64,000 nt of DNA from Rhynchopus sp. YZ270_cl-10. Lineage: Eukaryota > Euglenozoa > Diplonemea > Diplonemida > Diplonemidae. A model generated the notes under the pieces. The model saw only the letters and a list, made by a program, of their open reading frames with translations, had not been told where the DNA came from and made no database searches. Numbering within the stretch: position 1 is the first letter of the stretch; each line of letters opens with the position of its first letter. Below, piece after piece: positions 50,777-60,673 of this stretch. The position numbers were made by a program, and so were the translations under genes. The stretch spans positions 868,001-932,000 of the forward strand of contig OZ037901.1 of assembly GCA_964035575.1 (NCBI GenBank), given 5' to 3'.

Positions 50777-51008
50777 TTTTTTTTTTTTTTGCTCGTTTGC
50801 GCTTTTCGATTTTATTTTTGAAGAAGATGACTCATCTTCAAATGATTTATAGCTCAGCCTAAGTGTATTGTTCCTCTTGTGTGGTTCAGTATATTTCAAG
50901 TTTTTTTTTCTTTTTTACTTTCTAAGGTGGTGACTGTATGATTGACTATGCACAAGGGGGCTAATGTCCACCATCAACGCTTTTTTTTTTTTTTTTTGTT
51001 ATTATCGT

Positions 51009-51568
51009 CAGGGGACATTGGTAGTTTGAGATTTTGAAAAAAAAGCCGGTGTGAGCCAAAAAAGCCGGTGTGAGGTAATTTTTTTTTCCCCACGCATTTT
51101 TGGCAGAGACCTCCACAACTCTTTCCCCTCCGCGCCCTTGTATAACCATATGACATCAAAACTTTTCTGGCGAAGCCACGGTACGCAACATTTCAAAAAT
51201 TGCGACATAAAATCGCACGCTTTTATAGCCAAACTATGGTAAAGGTAGCGGTGACTATGGCATAGGGTAGAGCTGTGGGCTACCGCTCGTCATTTTTAGC
51301 TGCGCCGCAGGCGCACGGTACGCTACTTTTTTATGAGAGTTGCGAACATCTATTTCTTTTGATTGAACGGACCGATTGGTCTTTATGGTGGGGTCACATG
51401 CACATAAGAAACCGCTACAGATGTGGTTGTAGCCTTGTATGAGGAGATAAAATTCAGAAAAAAATTCAAAAATCCGCCTTTTTCTTTTTTTTTTTTTTTT
51501 TTCTCAAAATCCCACACCGGCTTAGCCGGTGTGGCCACACCGGCACACCGGCATACTAATGTCCCCTG
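51009..51568. mobile_element. hAT-like MITE, 560 bp
   Basis: Tips CAGGGGACATTGGTA (51009) and, in inverse, CAGGGGACATTAGTA (ending 51568). The 8-bp target duplication ATTATCGT is exact at 51001-51008 and 51569-51576. Subterminal GCCGGTGTG motifs are repeated in both directions near each end, as is common in hAT elements. The middle carries, in inverse orientation, the core seen in the larger hAT-like element (GTACCGTGCGCCTGCGGCGC and ATGTGACCCC), so the two share ancestry or one captured the other's interior. No transposase. Confidence 0.88.
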
Positions 51569-51688
51569 ATTATCGTTATATCTGCGTTCTCGTCAGACAT
51601 TTTGCAATCTATACAAAAATAGTATCAATTTCTGTTTTCTCAATGTTCTTGTTTTTTTTTCTTCCAGATACGATCCTCGGGAAAGAGC

Positions 51689-51792
51689 TACCGTATTCGT
51701 AAAAATGTTCGACCGTAAAAAAGGACGAACTTCCAGAAAAATCCCGAAAAGGACGAACTTTATTACGGTCGAACATATGTACGAATACGGTA
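51689..51792. mobile_element. TA-flanked MITE, copy 2 (104 bp)
   Basis: Tips TACCGTATTCGTA and TACGAATACGGTA are perfect inverted repeats. Interior GTTCGACCGTAA and TCCAGAAAAATCC match the copy at 30745-30864 (reverse complement). It lies 120 bp from the hAT-like MITE. Confidence 0.82.
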
Positions 51793-51937
51793 TTCTGACC
51801 CTGGGGTAGGTGGTATTCGGAATGTTTTGTTTTATTTAGTTGCAAATACTCTCGTTGTGTTGAGGGGTGATTTTTTTTTTCTGGTTTTCCCTCAATCGTT
51901 TCGTCCTGCCCTACACACAACTAGAGTCTTCTTTAGT

Positions 51938-51980
51938 CAGTGCCTGCGCCCCAGATGCGTTTTTGCACTATCAACTTCAC
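51938..51980 (+). repeat. Family-C stem-loop
   Basis: CAGTGCCTGCGCC, CCAGA, TGCGTTTTTGCACT, tail ATCAACTTCAC and T-rich DNA. Confidence 0.6.
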
Positions 51981-52582
51981 TTTTGTTTTCCCTTTTATTT
52001 TTATTATTATCTTTGTTTGCTCCCTTCCCTGCAACAAAATAGCAACATTCATTTAGCTATACATTGGCTTTATGTTGCCTTTCGCTAAACAAAAAAAGTT
52101 TATCTTTGGTGACGGTACCGCTACGGTTTCAACGTTAATTTTCTTTTTCCTTCCCAATTTTTTTTTCCCCCCGCGTTTTTTCGAACCTCTGCTCTGTCGT
52201 CACTATAGGAAAACAAAAGACCAGGGTGTACAACGTTCGATAAACCTTTCAAAAAAAAAAAAAAACAACACATCCCTCCTTTTTACATCATTTCCCCCCC
52301 TTTTCTGTGCATCGCGCACACAGGGTATATGTTAGGGAAAAAGAACATACGACATAGCAAAAAAGAATCGCTTTTGATTACTCTCCTTTTTTTCAAACCA
52401 TTTCGCGCTCCTTCGGATTTTGTTCTGTACTCTCCGACACCTACAGAGCCACATCAACCCTATACTAACGCGAACCCTCTAGCAATCTACACGTACCCTC
52501 GGAGCCAATCCTTTTCCCGAAGTTACGGATCACTGACCCTCAACAAAACCCCAGCTCCACTACAGTCTGGCAACATATGATG

Positions 52583-52707
52583 GTGTGTTCCGGGGTATGG
52601 GATTTTACACATCTTCACAACTCTTCACAAAAATATGGCCAAAATTATGTTGTGAAAATTTGTGAAGAGTTGCGAAGATGTGTAAAATCCCATACCCCGG
52701 AACACAC
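52583..52707. mobile_element. Mutator-like foldback, 125 bp
   Basis: Arms of about 47 bp starting GTGTGTTCCGGGGTATGGGA fold back almost perfectly (one mismatch) around a short middle. The 9-bp direct repeat CATATGATG is exact at 52574-52582 and 52708-52716. Long arms with a 9-bp duplication suggest a Mutator-type (MULE) MITE. An open frame of 83 codons ends 3 bp before it. Confidence 0.8.
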
Positions 52708-52961
52708 CATATGATGTCACTTCCAATGTCTACTCACCCACACTACCCATACCACTGATCACTTTCTTCTATAGTATACGTATCCAAACACAAAAACACA
52801 AAAAAAAAACCATCCAAAAATCATATTTTATTCTACACCGATAACACCACCGCATAGGGCCATATTCTGCGCGAGAATTACCCTCACAAGGCTTCCCCAC
52901 ACCACACAGCACCATCACAGGGATTTTTTTTTTGTTGAAAAAGAAAAATAAGCGCTTCACC

Positions 52962-54794
52962 ATGTCTCGAAGCAACGACGCCTCTGGGCAACTCCTGGAC
53001 CCATCGTGCCCAACGCTGGAACGCACCTTCCGTGGCCACCGTGGCAGTGTTGCGGGGGTGAGCTTCTCCCCTACGATGCAGCAGCTCGCCTCCGTCAGCG
53101 CTGACATGTCGGTTATGGTGTGGAACTTCAAGCCCTCCATGCGGGCCTACCGGTACATCGGCCACAAGGCAGCCGTCAATGCTGTCAGCTTCTCCCCTAC
53201 CGGAGAAATTCTTGCCTCCGCCTCTACCGACAAAACCGTCAAGCTTTGGGTCCCCACCGTCCAGGGCGAATCCACCACTATCAAAGGCCACTCCGGCGCC
53301 GTCCGCGCCCTCTCCTTTGCACCAGACGGCCGCAAACTGCTCACCGCCGCGGACGATAAGGTACTGAAACTGTGGTCCGTTGCGACACATCGATTCATCA
53401 CAACACTCTCCGGGCATACCTCCTGGGTACGCGCCTGTGGAGTGTCACCTGACGGAAGGGTTGCTGCATCCGGTGCAGATGACAAACAGGTTAAACTGTG
53501 GGACCTAGAGAAACGCAACTGTCTTGCCACCTTCTATGACCACCGTGCTAGCGTCAGCTCTGTTGCATTTCACCCAGATGGTACATGCCTTGCTGCAGCC
53601 TCCCACGATTCTACCATTAAAATCTGGGATCTTCGAATGAACCGCGAGCTTCTTCAACACTACAATGCGCACGACGACCAGGTAAACAGCATCTCCTTCC
53701 ACCCCTCCGGCGACTGGCTGATCTCCTCGAGCAACGACTCCACCGTGAAGGTCTGGGACATCAAGGAGGGCTACCTCTCGTACGTCGTCAACTCTCATGC
53801 GCACGGTGTCTCTGCGGCGTCGTTTTCACCGAACGGAGAGTTCTTTTCTACCGGCGGGTCCGACAACATGGTTATGGTGTGGAAATCCAACTTCGACCGC
53901 AACGAACGCAACACCACCCTGCAAACCTCTCTCAGCAAGCCTGCGAGCGCGCCACCCCCAGCCACCCGCCGTGCACCTCTGGGCGACCACACCAACCAAT
54001 CCCTCCCATCGAAGATCAGCCACAGCAAATTCCGTGGTGCGTCCCCAAAGCGCGAGACGACAACAACCACCACCACCACCACTGCACCAGCGGAGACCAG
54101 GGAGGAGACCTTCGAAACACCAGCATACGATGCCCCTTCACTCCCCGTCGGAATGGGCGAAGCCGAGGTCAGCCAACGCCTCGAGCACGTCTTCCGCCAA
54201 TTAGACATCCTCACCGGGACCATGCAACGTTTTCAAGAGCGTGTCGGGTTGACAGAAGACCGTAGTATGCAAAACGAAACCCTTCTCCTCAAGGTAGTGA
54301 ACACCCAGGAAAGCCTTCAGGATGAGGTCCGCGGCCTCGCGCACGCTGTTGTCGAAAGCAACAAACGCAACGAAGCGGCAGTGACGCTCATGGCGGGCGA
54401 GATGAAGAAACTTTGGGGTGCGGTCAAGACGGCGGGGGAGGAGCAGCAGCTGCCCTCTGTACGCGCCCCGCAGCAGATTACCATAGAACGGCACGTCACA
54501 GAGGTGAGGGAGACTACCAAGCAAAACAACCAAACCACCTACGAAGAACACCCCCCAGTTCATGTGTCCGAGCAGGAACGACTTGACCCTCACCACTCTG
54601 AAGGGCATGGCATACATGACATACACGAGGTGCACAACGTCCATCACCACGATGACTACGAAGCCGAGCATGAGACCCTAGAGGCAGCACCAAGTGCCCT
54701 CGACACCAACGACCAAGCGCTCCTTGAAGAACGCCTCCGTTTCCTCCGGCAAGAGGAAGAGGCACTCCTTGCATCAAGGGAGATGGGGGAATGA
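52962..54794 (+). CDS. POC1: POC1 centriole/basal-body WD40 protein
   Basis: A 610-residue protein with seven WD40 repeats forming one propeller (about residues 15-310); GH and WD-type ends are visible, for example FRGHRGSVAGVSFSP, TVKLW and STVKVWDI. A Ser/Pro/Thr linker (about 315-385) leads to the diagnostic POC1 C-terminal coiled coil, LEHVFRQLDILTGTMQRFQE. POC1 stabilises triplet microtubules of centrioles and basal bodies, so the organism builds flagella. A further acidic, His-rich tail (HEVHNVHHHDDYEAEHE) and a closing coiled coil (about 520-610) make it longer than most orthologues. Start at 52962 is the first ATG after the leader and opens just before the propeller. Confidence 0.95.
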   Translation: MSRSNDASGQLLDPSCPTLERTFRGHRGSVAGVSFSPTMQQLASVSADMSVMVWNFKPSMRAYRYIGHKAAVNAVSFSPTGEILASASTDKTVKLWVPTVQGESTTIKGHSGAVRALSFAPDGRKLLTAADDKVLKLWSVATHRFITTLSGHTSWVRACGVSPDGRVAASGADDKQVKLWDLEKRNCLATFYDHRASVSSVAFHPDGTCLAAASHDSTIKIWDLRMNRELLQHYNAHDDQVNSISFHPSGDWLISSSNDSTVKVWDIKEGYLSYVVNSHAHGVSAASFSPNGEFFSTGGSDNMVMVWKSNFDRNERNTTLQTSLSKPASAPPPATRRAPLGDHTNQSLPSKISHSKFRGASPKRETTTTTTTTTAPAETREETFETPAYDAPSLPVGMGEAEVSQRLEHVFRQLDILTGTMQRFQERVGLTEDRSMQNETLLLKVVNTQESLQDEVRGLAHAVVESNKRNEAAVTLMAGEMKKLWGAVKTAGEEQQLPSVRAPQQITIERHVTEVRETTKQNNQTTYEEHPPVHVSEQERLDPHHSEGHGIHDIHEVHNVHHHDDYEAEHETLEAAPSALDTNDQALLEERLRFLRQEEEALLASREMGE

Positions 54795-54973
54795 GAGAAG
54801 GGGGGTGGTAATGTTTTCCTCGAAGAGGAGGAGGAAGAAGAGGAAGGAAGAAGGAAGAGAATTAGATTAGATTTTTTTTTTTAGAGATGTTTTGTGTTGA
54901 GAGTAGCGTTTTCCTGTGGGTTGCTCTTATTTTTTTTTGGGGGCATATCTGGACGGACACACATTTTGTTTTT

Positions 54974-55005
54974 AGATGTGTGAACACGAGAGACACATTC
55001 ATCTT
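54974..55005 (+). repeat. Family-B stem-loop
   Basis: AGATG with CATCT, inner TGTG with CACA, loop ACACGAGAGA, tail TTTTCAATTTTG. Confidence 0.65.
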
Positions 55006-55090
55006 TTTCAATTTTGATGTAAACGACGAAATGGATGTAGGACTTGCATGGTTGCGGGTCTACCCCCCGATACAGCCGGTCATTGTACCA

Positions 55091-55127
55091 AGGTACACTG
55101 TTCACGGGCTGTTGTATTTCAAGTCAA
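55091..55127 (+). repeat. Family-D stem-loop, loop shortened
   Basis: AGGTACACTGTTCACG then GGCTGTTGTATTTCAAG; GAGAG is missing, the arms and the TTTCAAGTCA tail remain, then a T-run. Confidence 0.55.
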
Positions 55128-55630
55128 TTTTTTTGTTGCTTTTACAGATAAGATAAATCCCCAAAAATAGGGTTCATAGATACCATACGTGGGCAAGGCG
55201 CTGTTTAGTGCTATCCACGAGGAAAATATAGGATAATAGACAAAAGGAAAAAAAATACATAAACGAGAGGTTTCTCTTACCGAGTTATTTTTTGTAATTC
55301 ATAAGCTCACAACTCTTCAGTGGAAGGTGGGCCGCCAGCTGACGAGCGGTTGTGCACCGCGGCAAGCTATTAGGTTTCTTTTCCTACACCTTCTGCTGTT
55401 GGCTGCAGGGTACTTTTGTGGTTTCATCCGGGGCTGGCATCGTACGTGGGTCAGTCAGGTGCCTGCATCAACAACTTCAACTTTTTTTTAGCCCCTTTTT
55501 TGATAGCCAAGACAACACTATCGTTCGCCCTCTCCCACCATGCTTTATGCCCCCTTTTTTTCTTTGTTCGGAGGTTGCAAGAAAAATGAGCTGCAAACAG
55601 AAATGAACCAGCTTTCTTTTGTTGTTCAAC

Positions 55631-55787
55631 TACACGATGGACTCTTTCTGGAAAAGGGCAACTTAAAAAGAGGTACAACGAGAGGGAGTCTCGACTCCCC
55701 CTTTCACTCCCGAAAGGAGGGTTGATAATCCCCCTTTTTGGAACTCCAGAATATAGTTGCCCTTTTCCAGAAAGAGTCCACCGTATA
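55631..55787. mobile_element. Foldback MITE, 157 bp
   Basis: A 26-bp perfect arm, TGGACTCTTTCTGGAAAAGG and six more bases, is mirrored at the right end. The outermost bases read TACACGA at the left and, in inverse, TATACGG at the right, giving possible TA tips. The tip TACACGA resembles that of the foldback at 19397. The middle also folds (GGGAGTC against GACTCCC). Confidence 0.72.
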
Positions 55788-55864
55788 CCCTGCTTTTTCC
55801 CCCCTACCCCCTACCACACGAAGTAAATGACTTGACTTGTCTGGTGCACCGGTCATGCACTACA

Positions 55865-55904
55865 GGGTCCACTGTTCACGAGAGGGTTTTTGTATTTCAA
55901 GTCA
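55865..55904 (+). repeat. Family-D stem-loop
   Basis: GGTCCACTGTTCACGAGAGGG then TTTTTGTATTTCAAGTCAC; loop ACGAGAG is intact, tail then a T-run. Confidence 0.6.
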
Positions 55905-56310
55905 CATTTGATTTTTTTTTTGCTTCACAGTTCACTTCTTACTCACATAACCCCCTCTGCGCATGCTTACTGTGGCAACCTCCACGTTACCCAAAATTAA
56001 CGGTTGCAGCTTGGTGCTTACACCCTGGTTGGGTTCGCTCATTTGTGGTGTATGTACGAACTGCTGGAAAAGAAGAAAAAAAAAATGCCACACCCCCTCC
56101 CACACACCCCTTCTTACCCCCATCCCACCCACCTAGAATTTTCAAATCCTCTTTTAGTGGGATCTCTTTTATACAATAAGACACCTTCTCCCAACCCCTT
56201 TTTTTTCCAACAAAACCTTCTCCGCATGAAAACCCTTTAAACCTTCTCCACATCAACAGCAAAAAAAAGTAGTATTGATACACGAGGTAATTTTCCCCGG
56301 AGAAAAGGAG

Positions 56311-59300
56311 ATGGAGCATGATGACGGGAGAACGACACTGTGCCTGAAAACCAACCGGAATACGCGGTTTGCCTATCCACACCGACAGATCACCTATTTC
56401 CGCTGTTTTGCGACAACACCCACTGTGTTTTCGCTTCGCATTAATGACAAAATCATGCTACAGGGGACTTCCTCTGAGGCATTTGCCCCTATTGTACAGA
56501 CGGTCTCTGCTAGGGAAAATGATATCATTCGGGTAGACTCAACCGAAACTGGGATAACCTGTGCAATCGTGCTTGCACCAATCAGCGAGACCACCGATAC
56601 TTCTCCTCAATTAAAACGCAAACGGTGCAACGACGACGACGACGAATCTACGTCTGATCTAATCATACCCAAGCGTAAGAAGGGGAATCAAAAGGCGCAA
56701 AAGGCTACCCTAGGATCGGCGCTGTTTGCCCCTCTCGTAGAGGCAGTGCGAAGCGAGACAGTCTTCTTTGGGGAAAGCATTGCGTCCGATGCAGTCATGA
56801 ATGAAATTGCGGAGGAGCTCTTTGGGCTCAACCTGATGCTGCTGTCGGAGTGTGCCAGGGATGAGTCTGGCACCTCCTCTCCAGCAGCTCATCTACATCT
56901 TCGCGACGGAGTAGTTTCCGCACCCTTCGAGACCTGCCTTGCGTTGTACGGAAACACCCAATCCAACATTGCCATCCAAATACCGGCCCCAAAGCATTTG
57001 TCACGCAAGCTTGCGCACTTCTTTGATTTGCTTGATTTTGGAACCTCCCTTATTGACAGTTCAACCTGCACTTCTCTAGTAAAAACCAGTGTTATGATGA
57101 TTAAAAAGACGGTGCAAGAAGGAGAAGAAGAAGAAGGTGAAGAAGCGCTTCGTCTCAGAGAAACCTTTTCCGGGTTGTCATTGCTGATATTTCAGGTGGA
57201 TGAGGAGGCGAAATACACCTTTGGTTTGAGTGGAGGCAATCCGGTAACTCAGGTGTTAGAGACGGGGCAGACATTGTTCATCCCAGCATCTTCGGTCAAC
57301 GCCCCCGAAGGGCTTCGTGAGGTGGAGGTTATAACAGAAGGATGCGCAGTATTGGTGATGGGATTCGCGACGGAAAATTTTGGCAGACAGTTTGCGGAAT
57401 ACGTAAAGAAGGATACAACAAACGGCAATTTTGTTGATTATCGACCTACCATCATGAGAGGATTAGCGAGGCTTGCAACCATGGACGCACAACACACCGC
57501 ACATACCTTACGCATGACTGAGCTGTTCACACACGACACGGACAATGTTGACACCAGCTCTGCGTCCTCCACCCGTCGTCCTCTTCTTGACGGTACACTT
57601 CATGCAAACATTTCTGCGTCAGACTTTCTCTCACTCATCGTCAAGGAGCTACCTGAGGTGCGAGGTTCTGCTGCGCTCCCTTCTTTGTGCGTAGCATCCA
57701 CCCCAACCTTTGTGTCCACCTTTCTTCACAAAGGATGCGCATGGTGGAGCTCTCAGTCCGAAGGCTCTGCGAAGGTAGCCTCACCACACTATGCCAGACT
57801 CCTCGAAGATACCTACCGCACCGTGTTAAAAAGCTCTGCCCCATTGCTTCAGACTAATTCTATTACAAACAGCGTTGTCGTTGATGGGGAGGAAGCAAGC
57901 CAATACTTCCCAGTACACTATAGAAATAATAGACAGGATATGGGGCAGAAGCTGGATGGGGGGCCTGCGCATGAATTGTTGAAGTGCATTTTGGGGGAGA
58001 CCCCTGTAGGGGGAATGCTAAGGGAGGTGCTTGGGAACGGACGGCTTGTGGAGTTTAGCTGTCTTCTCAGCTTTCCGGGGAGTGTAGCGCAGCCTCCGCA
58101 TAGCGATAGTATGGCGCGTTCTTTGTCTGCCACGTCGTCCGCGCATTTGGTATCCTGCTTTGTTCCTCTACTTGATGTAGGGGAGGCGATGGGGCCTCTC
58201 GAGGTGTGGCCTGGGACTCATTCTACGGTACAGCTTTTGCCGGAGAGTTTGAAGTGTTTGCAGTCGGAGGATGGTCTGCAGTACAGAGAGTTTATGTCCG
58301 AGAGAGAAGAATTTGATGCAGGGGTGTCGTCGGAGGAGGTGGACGTCACTTCGTATGAGAGAGTGCGGATGACGGTACCAAGAGGCTCTGTTGTGCTGAT
58401 GGACAGCAGACTGTACCACAGAGGATCTGCGAATGTTTCGCACAAAACCCGCCCCGTGCTTTACTTTACATTTGCCAGCGAGTCTGGCCGCCTTCCAGAA
58501 GGGTCGACCTACTCGCTGTCCTCTTCGCTTCAAGGGAAGGACATCCGTTTAAATCAATTTGTTGCATCCCCTCCGTCGCCGCCCTCCGTTAAAGTAGCGT
58601 TAAAGGAATACCCTGCAGAAGAGGTGTTGAAGATGCATCTGCATGACGGAGATGTGGACAGCATTCTGTCTCGCATTGCCCCATCCTCTTCAAGGGCGAT
58701 TTATGCAGAGAGTAGTGTAAATGATACAGAAACGGATCTTCATGACAGCTTGGTTGGTGCGCAGGAAGCCTTGTTGGAGGCCTATAATAGCGAGAAGGGG
58801 ACGGTTCCGCAGTTAGAAGGCATTCTTGAGGCGTTTAAATGGTGTAAATCTTCTGCAGATTCGTGCAGAAGAGGGGGCATCAAACGCAGCAACGGACCTG
58901 CGATGTACCGGACCTATCAACGAGGCGGGTCTTCATTGGGGGTGAAATGTGATGACACTGCGAAAACACTGTTTGCGAACGGCGCGGTGGTGAGCGTTGC
59001 TGCGCGAGAGGACTTTGCGGAGGCGGTTCTGACGCATTGCGGATACGAACCTGCCCCTTCTTCTGGCACAATCTACCTTTTGCACAACGCCGTCCAAAAT
59101 ACCACAACCAATGAAAGATACACCCCAGAACGCATTTCACGGGGCACCTCTTTTATTGCCTCCTTCTCTGGTGCTGTGGAGGTTGTGTTGAACAAAGGCA
59201 ATACAGTGTGCGATGCTACCCACAGTACAGCGATGTTACCGGGTCGTTTCTATCGCATTCCTGAAGGGGTTGTGTATCGTATGTACAATGTGGGGAATGC

Positions 59301-59943
59301 TGGGGATTCTTGTGTTGTAGTAGAGATTACAGCAGAGATGATGAAAAGGAGTACTGCAGTGACGGTGGCGACTGCACTGAAGAGTAGGTTGGGAAGGTTG
59401 AAGAGATGGGGGGAGTCCGAGTGGGGGGGTTTCGCTGCGGTGCGGCAGGTCGACTGTACAGAACCGAAGGTTGTGCCGAAGCTTATCACCACGGTGCCGC
59501 TCCCGTCGAAGCATAGCATGCAGGGGGGAGTGTTGAAGGCATTGGAAACGTCGTTTTCGTTGAACCCATTTGTGAGGGTGGAGGTCATTGGAGGGGGTGG
59601 TGGGGTGAAGGGGACCAGCGATGCGGAGGTGGCACGCGATTTGCAGAGGTTGGTCAGAATAGAGGACATAGGTCCTCCCGATGTGGCCGTGCTAGCGGAG
59701 GGTGCGCTGAGGGCGGATCTGTTTAGAGTGACCTTGGTGCTGAGTCGCCGGGTCTACATGCTCTCTGCGGCAGGTCTGCCTGCCAGTCTCCTGCGCCTGG
59801 TAGCAGAGATGCATGTGCGCCAAGAAAAATTCGACCCTCTCCTCCACACAGCAAGCACCCCCATCACAAGAGAGCTCCGCACCACCCTCACAAAAAACAA
59901 CAGAATTTTTGAGTCTCTGTGCCTTCTGGGCATCTTCCAGTGA
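56311..59943 (+). CDS. Large protein with PhyH-type Fe(II)/2-oxoglutarate dioxygenase domain
   Basis: A 1210-residue single-exon protein. Residues about 85-130 contain a bipartite basic cluster (KRKRC, then PKRKKG), a likely nuclear signal. A phytanoyl-CoA dioxygenase-like jelly roll lies at about 540-740: QPPHSD gives the HxD iron ligands (His597, Asp599), LYHRG the distal His703, and TRPVLYF the 2-oxoglutarate-binding Arg714, all with normal spacing. So it is probably an active hydroxylase or demethylase of unknown substrate. The flanking regions have cupin-like beta segments (around 280-370 and 900-1000) that I cannot assign. The N-terminal start at 56311 is the first in-frame ATG; a splice-like CAACAG lies 51 nt upstream. 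Confidence 0.8.
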   Translation: MEHDDGRTTLCLKTNRNTRFAYPHRQITYFRCFATTPTVFSLRINDKIMLQGTSSEAFAPIVQTVSARENDIIRVDSTETGITCAIVLAPISETTDTSPQLKRKRCNDDDDESTSDLIIPKRKKGNQKAQKATLGSALFAPLVEAVRSETVFFGESIASDAVMNEIAEELFGLNLMLLSECARDESGTSSPAAHLHLRDGVVSAPFETCLALYGNTQSNIAIQIPAPKHLSRKLAHFFDLLDFGTSLIDSSTCTSLVKTSVMMIKKTVQEGEEEEGEEALRLRETFSGLSLLIFQVDEEAKYTFGLSGGNPVTQVLETGQTLFIPASSVNAPEGLREVEVITEGCAVLVMGFATENFGRQFAEYVKKDTTNGNFVDYRPTIMRGLARLATMDAQHTAHTLRMTELFTHDTDNVDTSSASSTRRPLLDGTLHANISASDFLSLIVKELPEVRGSAALPSLCVASTPTFVSTFLHKGCAWWSSQSEGSAKVASPHYARLLEDTYRTVLKSSAPLLQTNSITNSVVVDGEEASQYFPVHYRNNRQDMGQKLDGGPAHELLKCILGETPVGGMLREVLGNGRLVEFSCLLSFPGSVAQPPHSDSMARSLSATSSAHLVSCFVPLLDVGEAMGPLEVWPGTHSTVQLLPESLKCLQSEDGLQYREFMSEREEFDAGVSSEEVDVTSYERVRMTVPRGSVVLMDSRLYHRGSANVSHKTRPVLYFTFASESGRLPEGSTYSLSSSLQGKDIRLNQFVASPPSPPSVKVALKEYPAEEVLKMHLHDGDVDSILSRIAPSSSRAIYAESSVNDTETDLHDSLVGAQEALLEAYNSEKGTVPQLEGILEAFKWCKSSADSCRRGGIKRSNGPAMYRTYQRGGSSLGVKCDDTAKTLFANGAVVSVAAREDFAEAVLTHCGYEPAPSSGTIYLLHNAVQNTTTNERYTPERISRGTSFIASFSGAVEVVLNKGNTVCDATHSTAMLPGRFYRIPEGVVYRMYNVGNAGDSCVVVEITAEMMKRSTAVTVATALKSRLGRLKRWGESEWGGFAAVRQVDCTEPKVVPKLITTVPLPSKHSMQGGVLKALETSFSLNPFVRVEVIGGGGGVKGTSDAEVARDLQRLVRIEDIGPPDVAVLAEGALRADLFRVTLVLSRRVYMLSAAGLPASLLRLVAEMHVRQEKFDPLLHTASTPITRELRTTLTKNNRIFESLCLLGIFQ

Positions 59944-60673
59944 AAAAGTTATGAAGCAAAACGAAAAAAAAAAAAAAAAATGGGGAGGCGGGAGGGAGGG
60001 TGAATGGAGTATCAGAAAGGGATCAAAACCCTGTTAAGGTTTGTGTTTATTTTTTTATTGCGCTATCAAACGTTGAGTGTCCTGTTGTTTCTTTTTTACT
60101 TTTCTTGTGGCGACATAGCACCGGCTTGTCTCATCTTACCACCTTTTTTTGGAGGTACACTGTCACGAGAGGGCTTTGTATTTCAACTCAACTTTTCTTA
60201 TTACAAGTACTTTTTCTTGTGGGAGGGTCTGCATCCGTAGAAGCGTTTGCAGCTGCAGTAAAAATATAAACGTACACAAAGCACTTTCATCCTTTAACAA
60301 GGGGGGTTCTATTAATTGAAACAAGGTGCCCAAGCACAGCAGACTCATTGTACCGACTTTTGTCCGAGACACTACCTTTGCGCCCCTTTGTAACATCATT
60401 GAACCTTACAAGTGGCTGTTTCAAGGCCAGGTTGACCTCCGTAACATTTTGCTTATGTAGTCCTTCCCTCAAGCCATCATATGTTACTCCACTCCCTCGC
60501 ATTCCCTCCACTAGTCCTTGAAGACATGGAGACTCCGCTGACGACTCAAACATCTTGTGTTGTTAGTCCACCCCTTTTTGAGAGGACGAAGCAACCGCTA
60601 TGTCTATCAAAGCTGTCTGCAACAATACCCACACAACAGGAACATTTCCTCGTCATTTCTGCCCACACAAACT
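59944..60673. other. Intergenic gap with a family-D stem-loop
   Basis: No gene. Poly-A run near 59964-59981, stem-loop at 60153-60192, a C-like scrap near 60225-60258. CCACACAACAG (AG near 60640) is a possible splice site for the next gene. Confidence 0.5.
60153..60192 (+). repeat. Family-D stem-loop
   Basis: AGGTACACTGTC, loop ACGAGAG, GGCTTTGTATTTCAAC, tail TCAACTTTTC. It matches the copy at 11328 base for base through the hairpin. Confidence 0.68.

Larger units (their letters stand above)
49570..52961. other. 3.4-kb repeat-rich gap
   Basis: No supported gene. It holds a perfect 262-bp tandem duplication (49671-50194), an inverted-repeat element (50305-50727), a hAT-like MITE (51009-51568), a TA-flanked MITE (51689-51792), a Mutator-like foldback (52583-52707) and two family-C stem-loops (50736, 51938). 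CCATCACAG (AG at 52919-52920) precedes the POC1 start. Confidence 0.6.
54795..56310. other. Intergenic gap with stem-loops and a foldback
   Basis: No gene. Stem-loops at 54974-55005 (B), 55091-55127 (D) and 55865-55904 (D), a small hairpin at about 55335-55366 (GCGGT with ACCGC), a partial C repeat at about 55443-55475 and a foldback at 55631-55787. CACATCAACAG (AG at 56258-56259) precedes the next start. Confidence 0.55.

Noticed and set aside
52329-52580. 83-codon open frame ending at the Mutator-like element
   Set aside because: No recognisable domain, no supported start, and composition like the surrounding AT-rich DNA in its first half.
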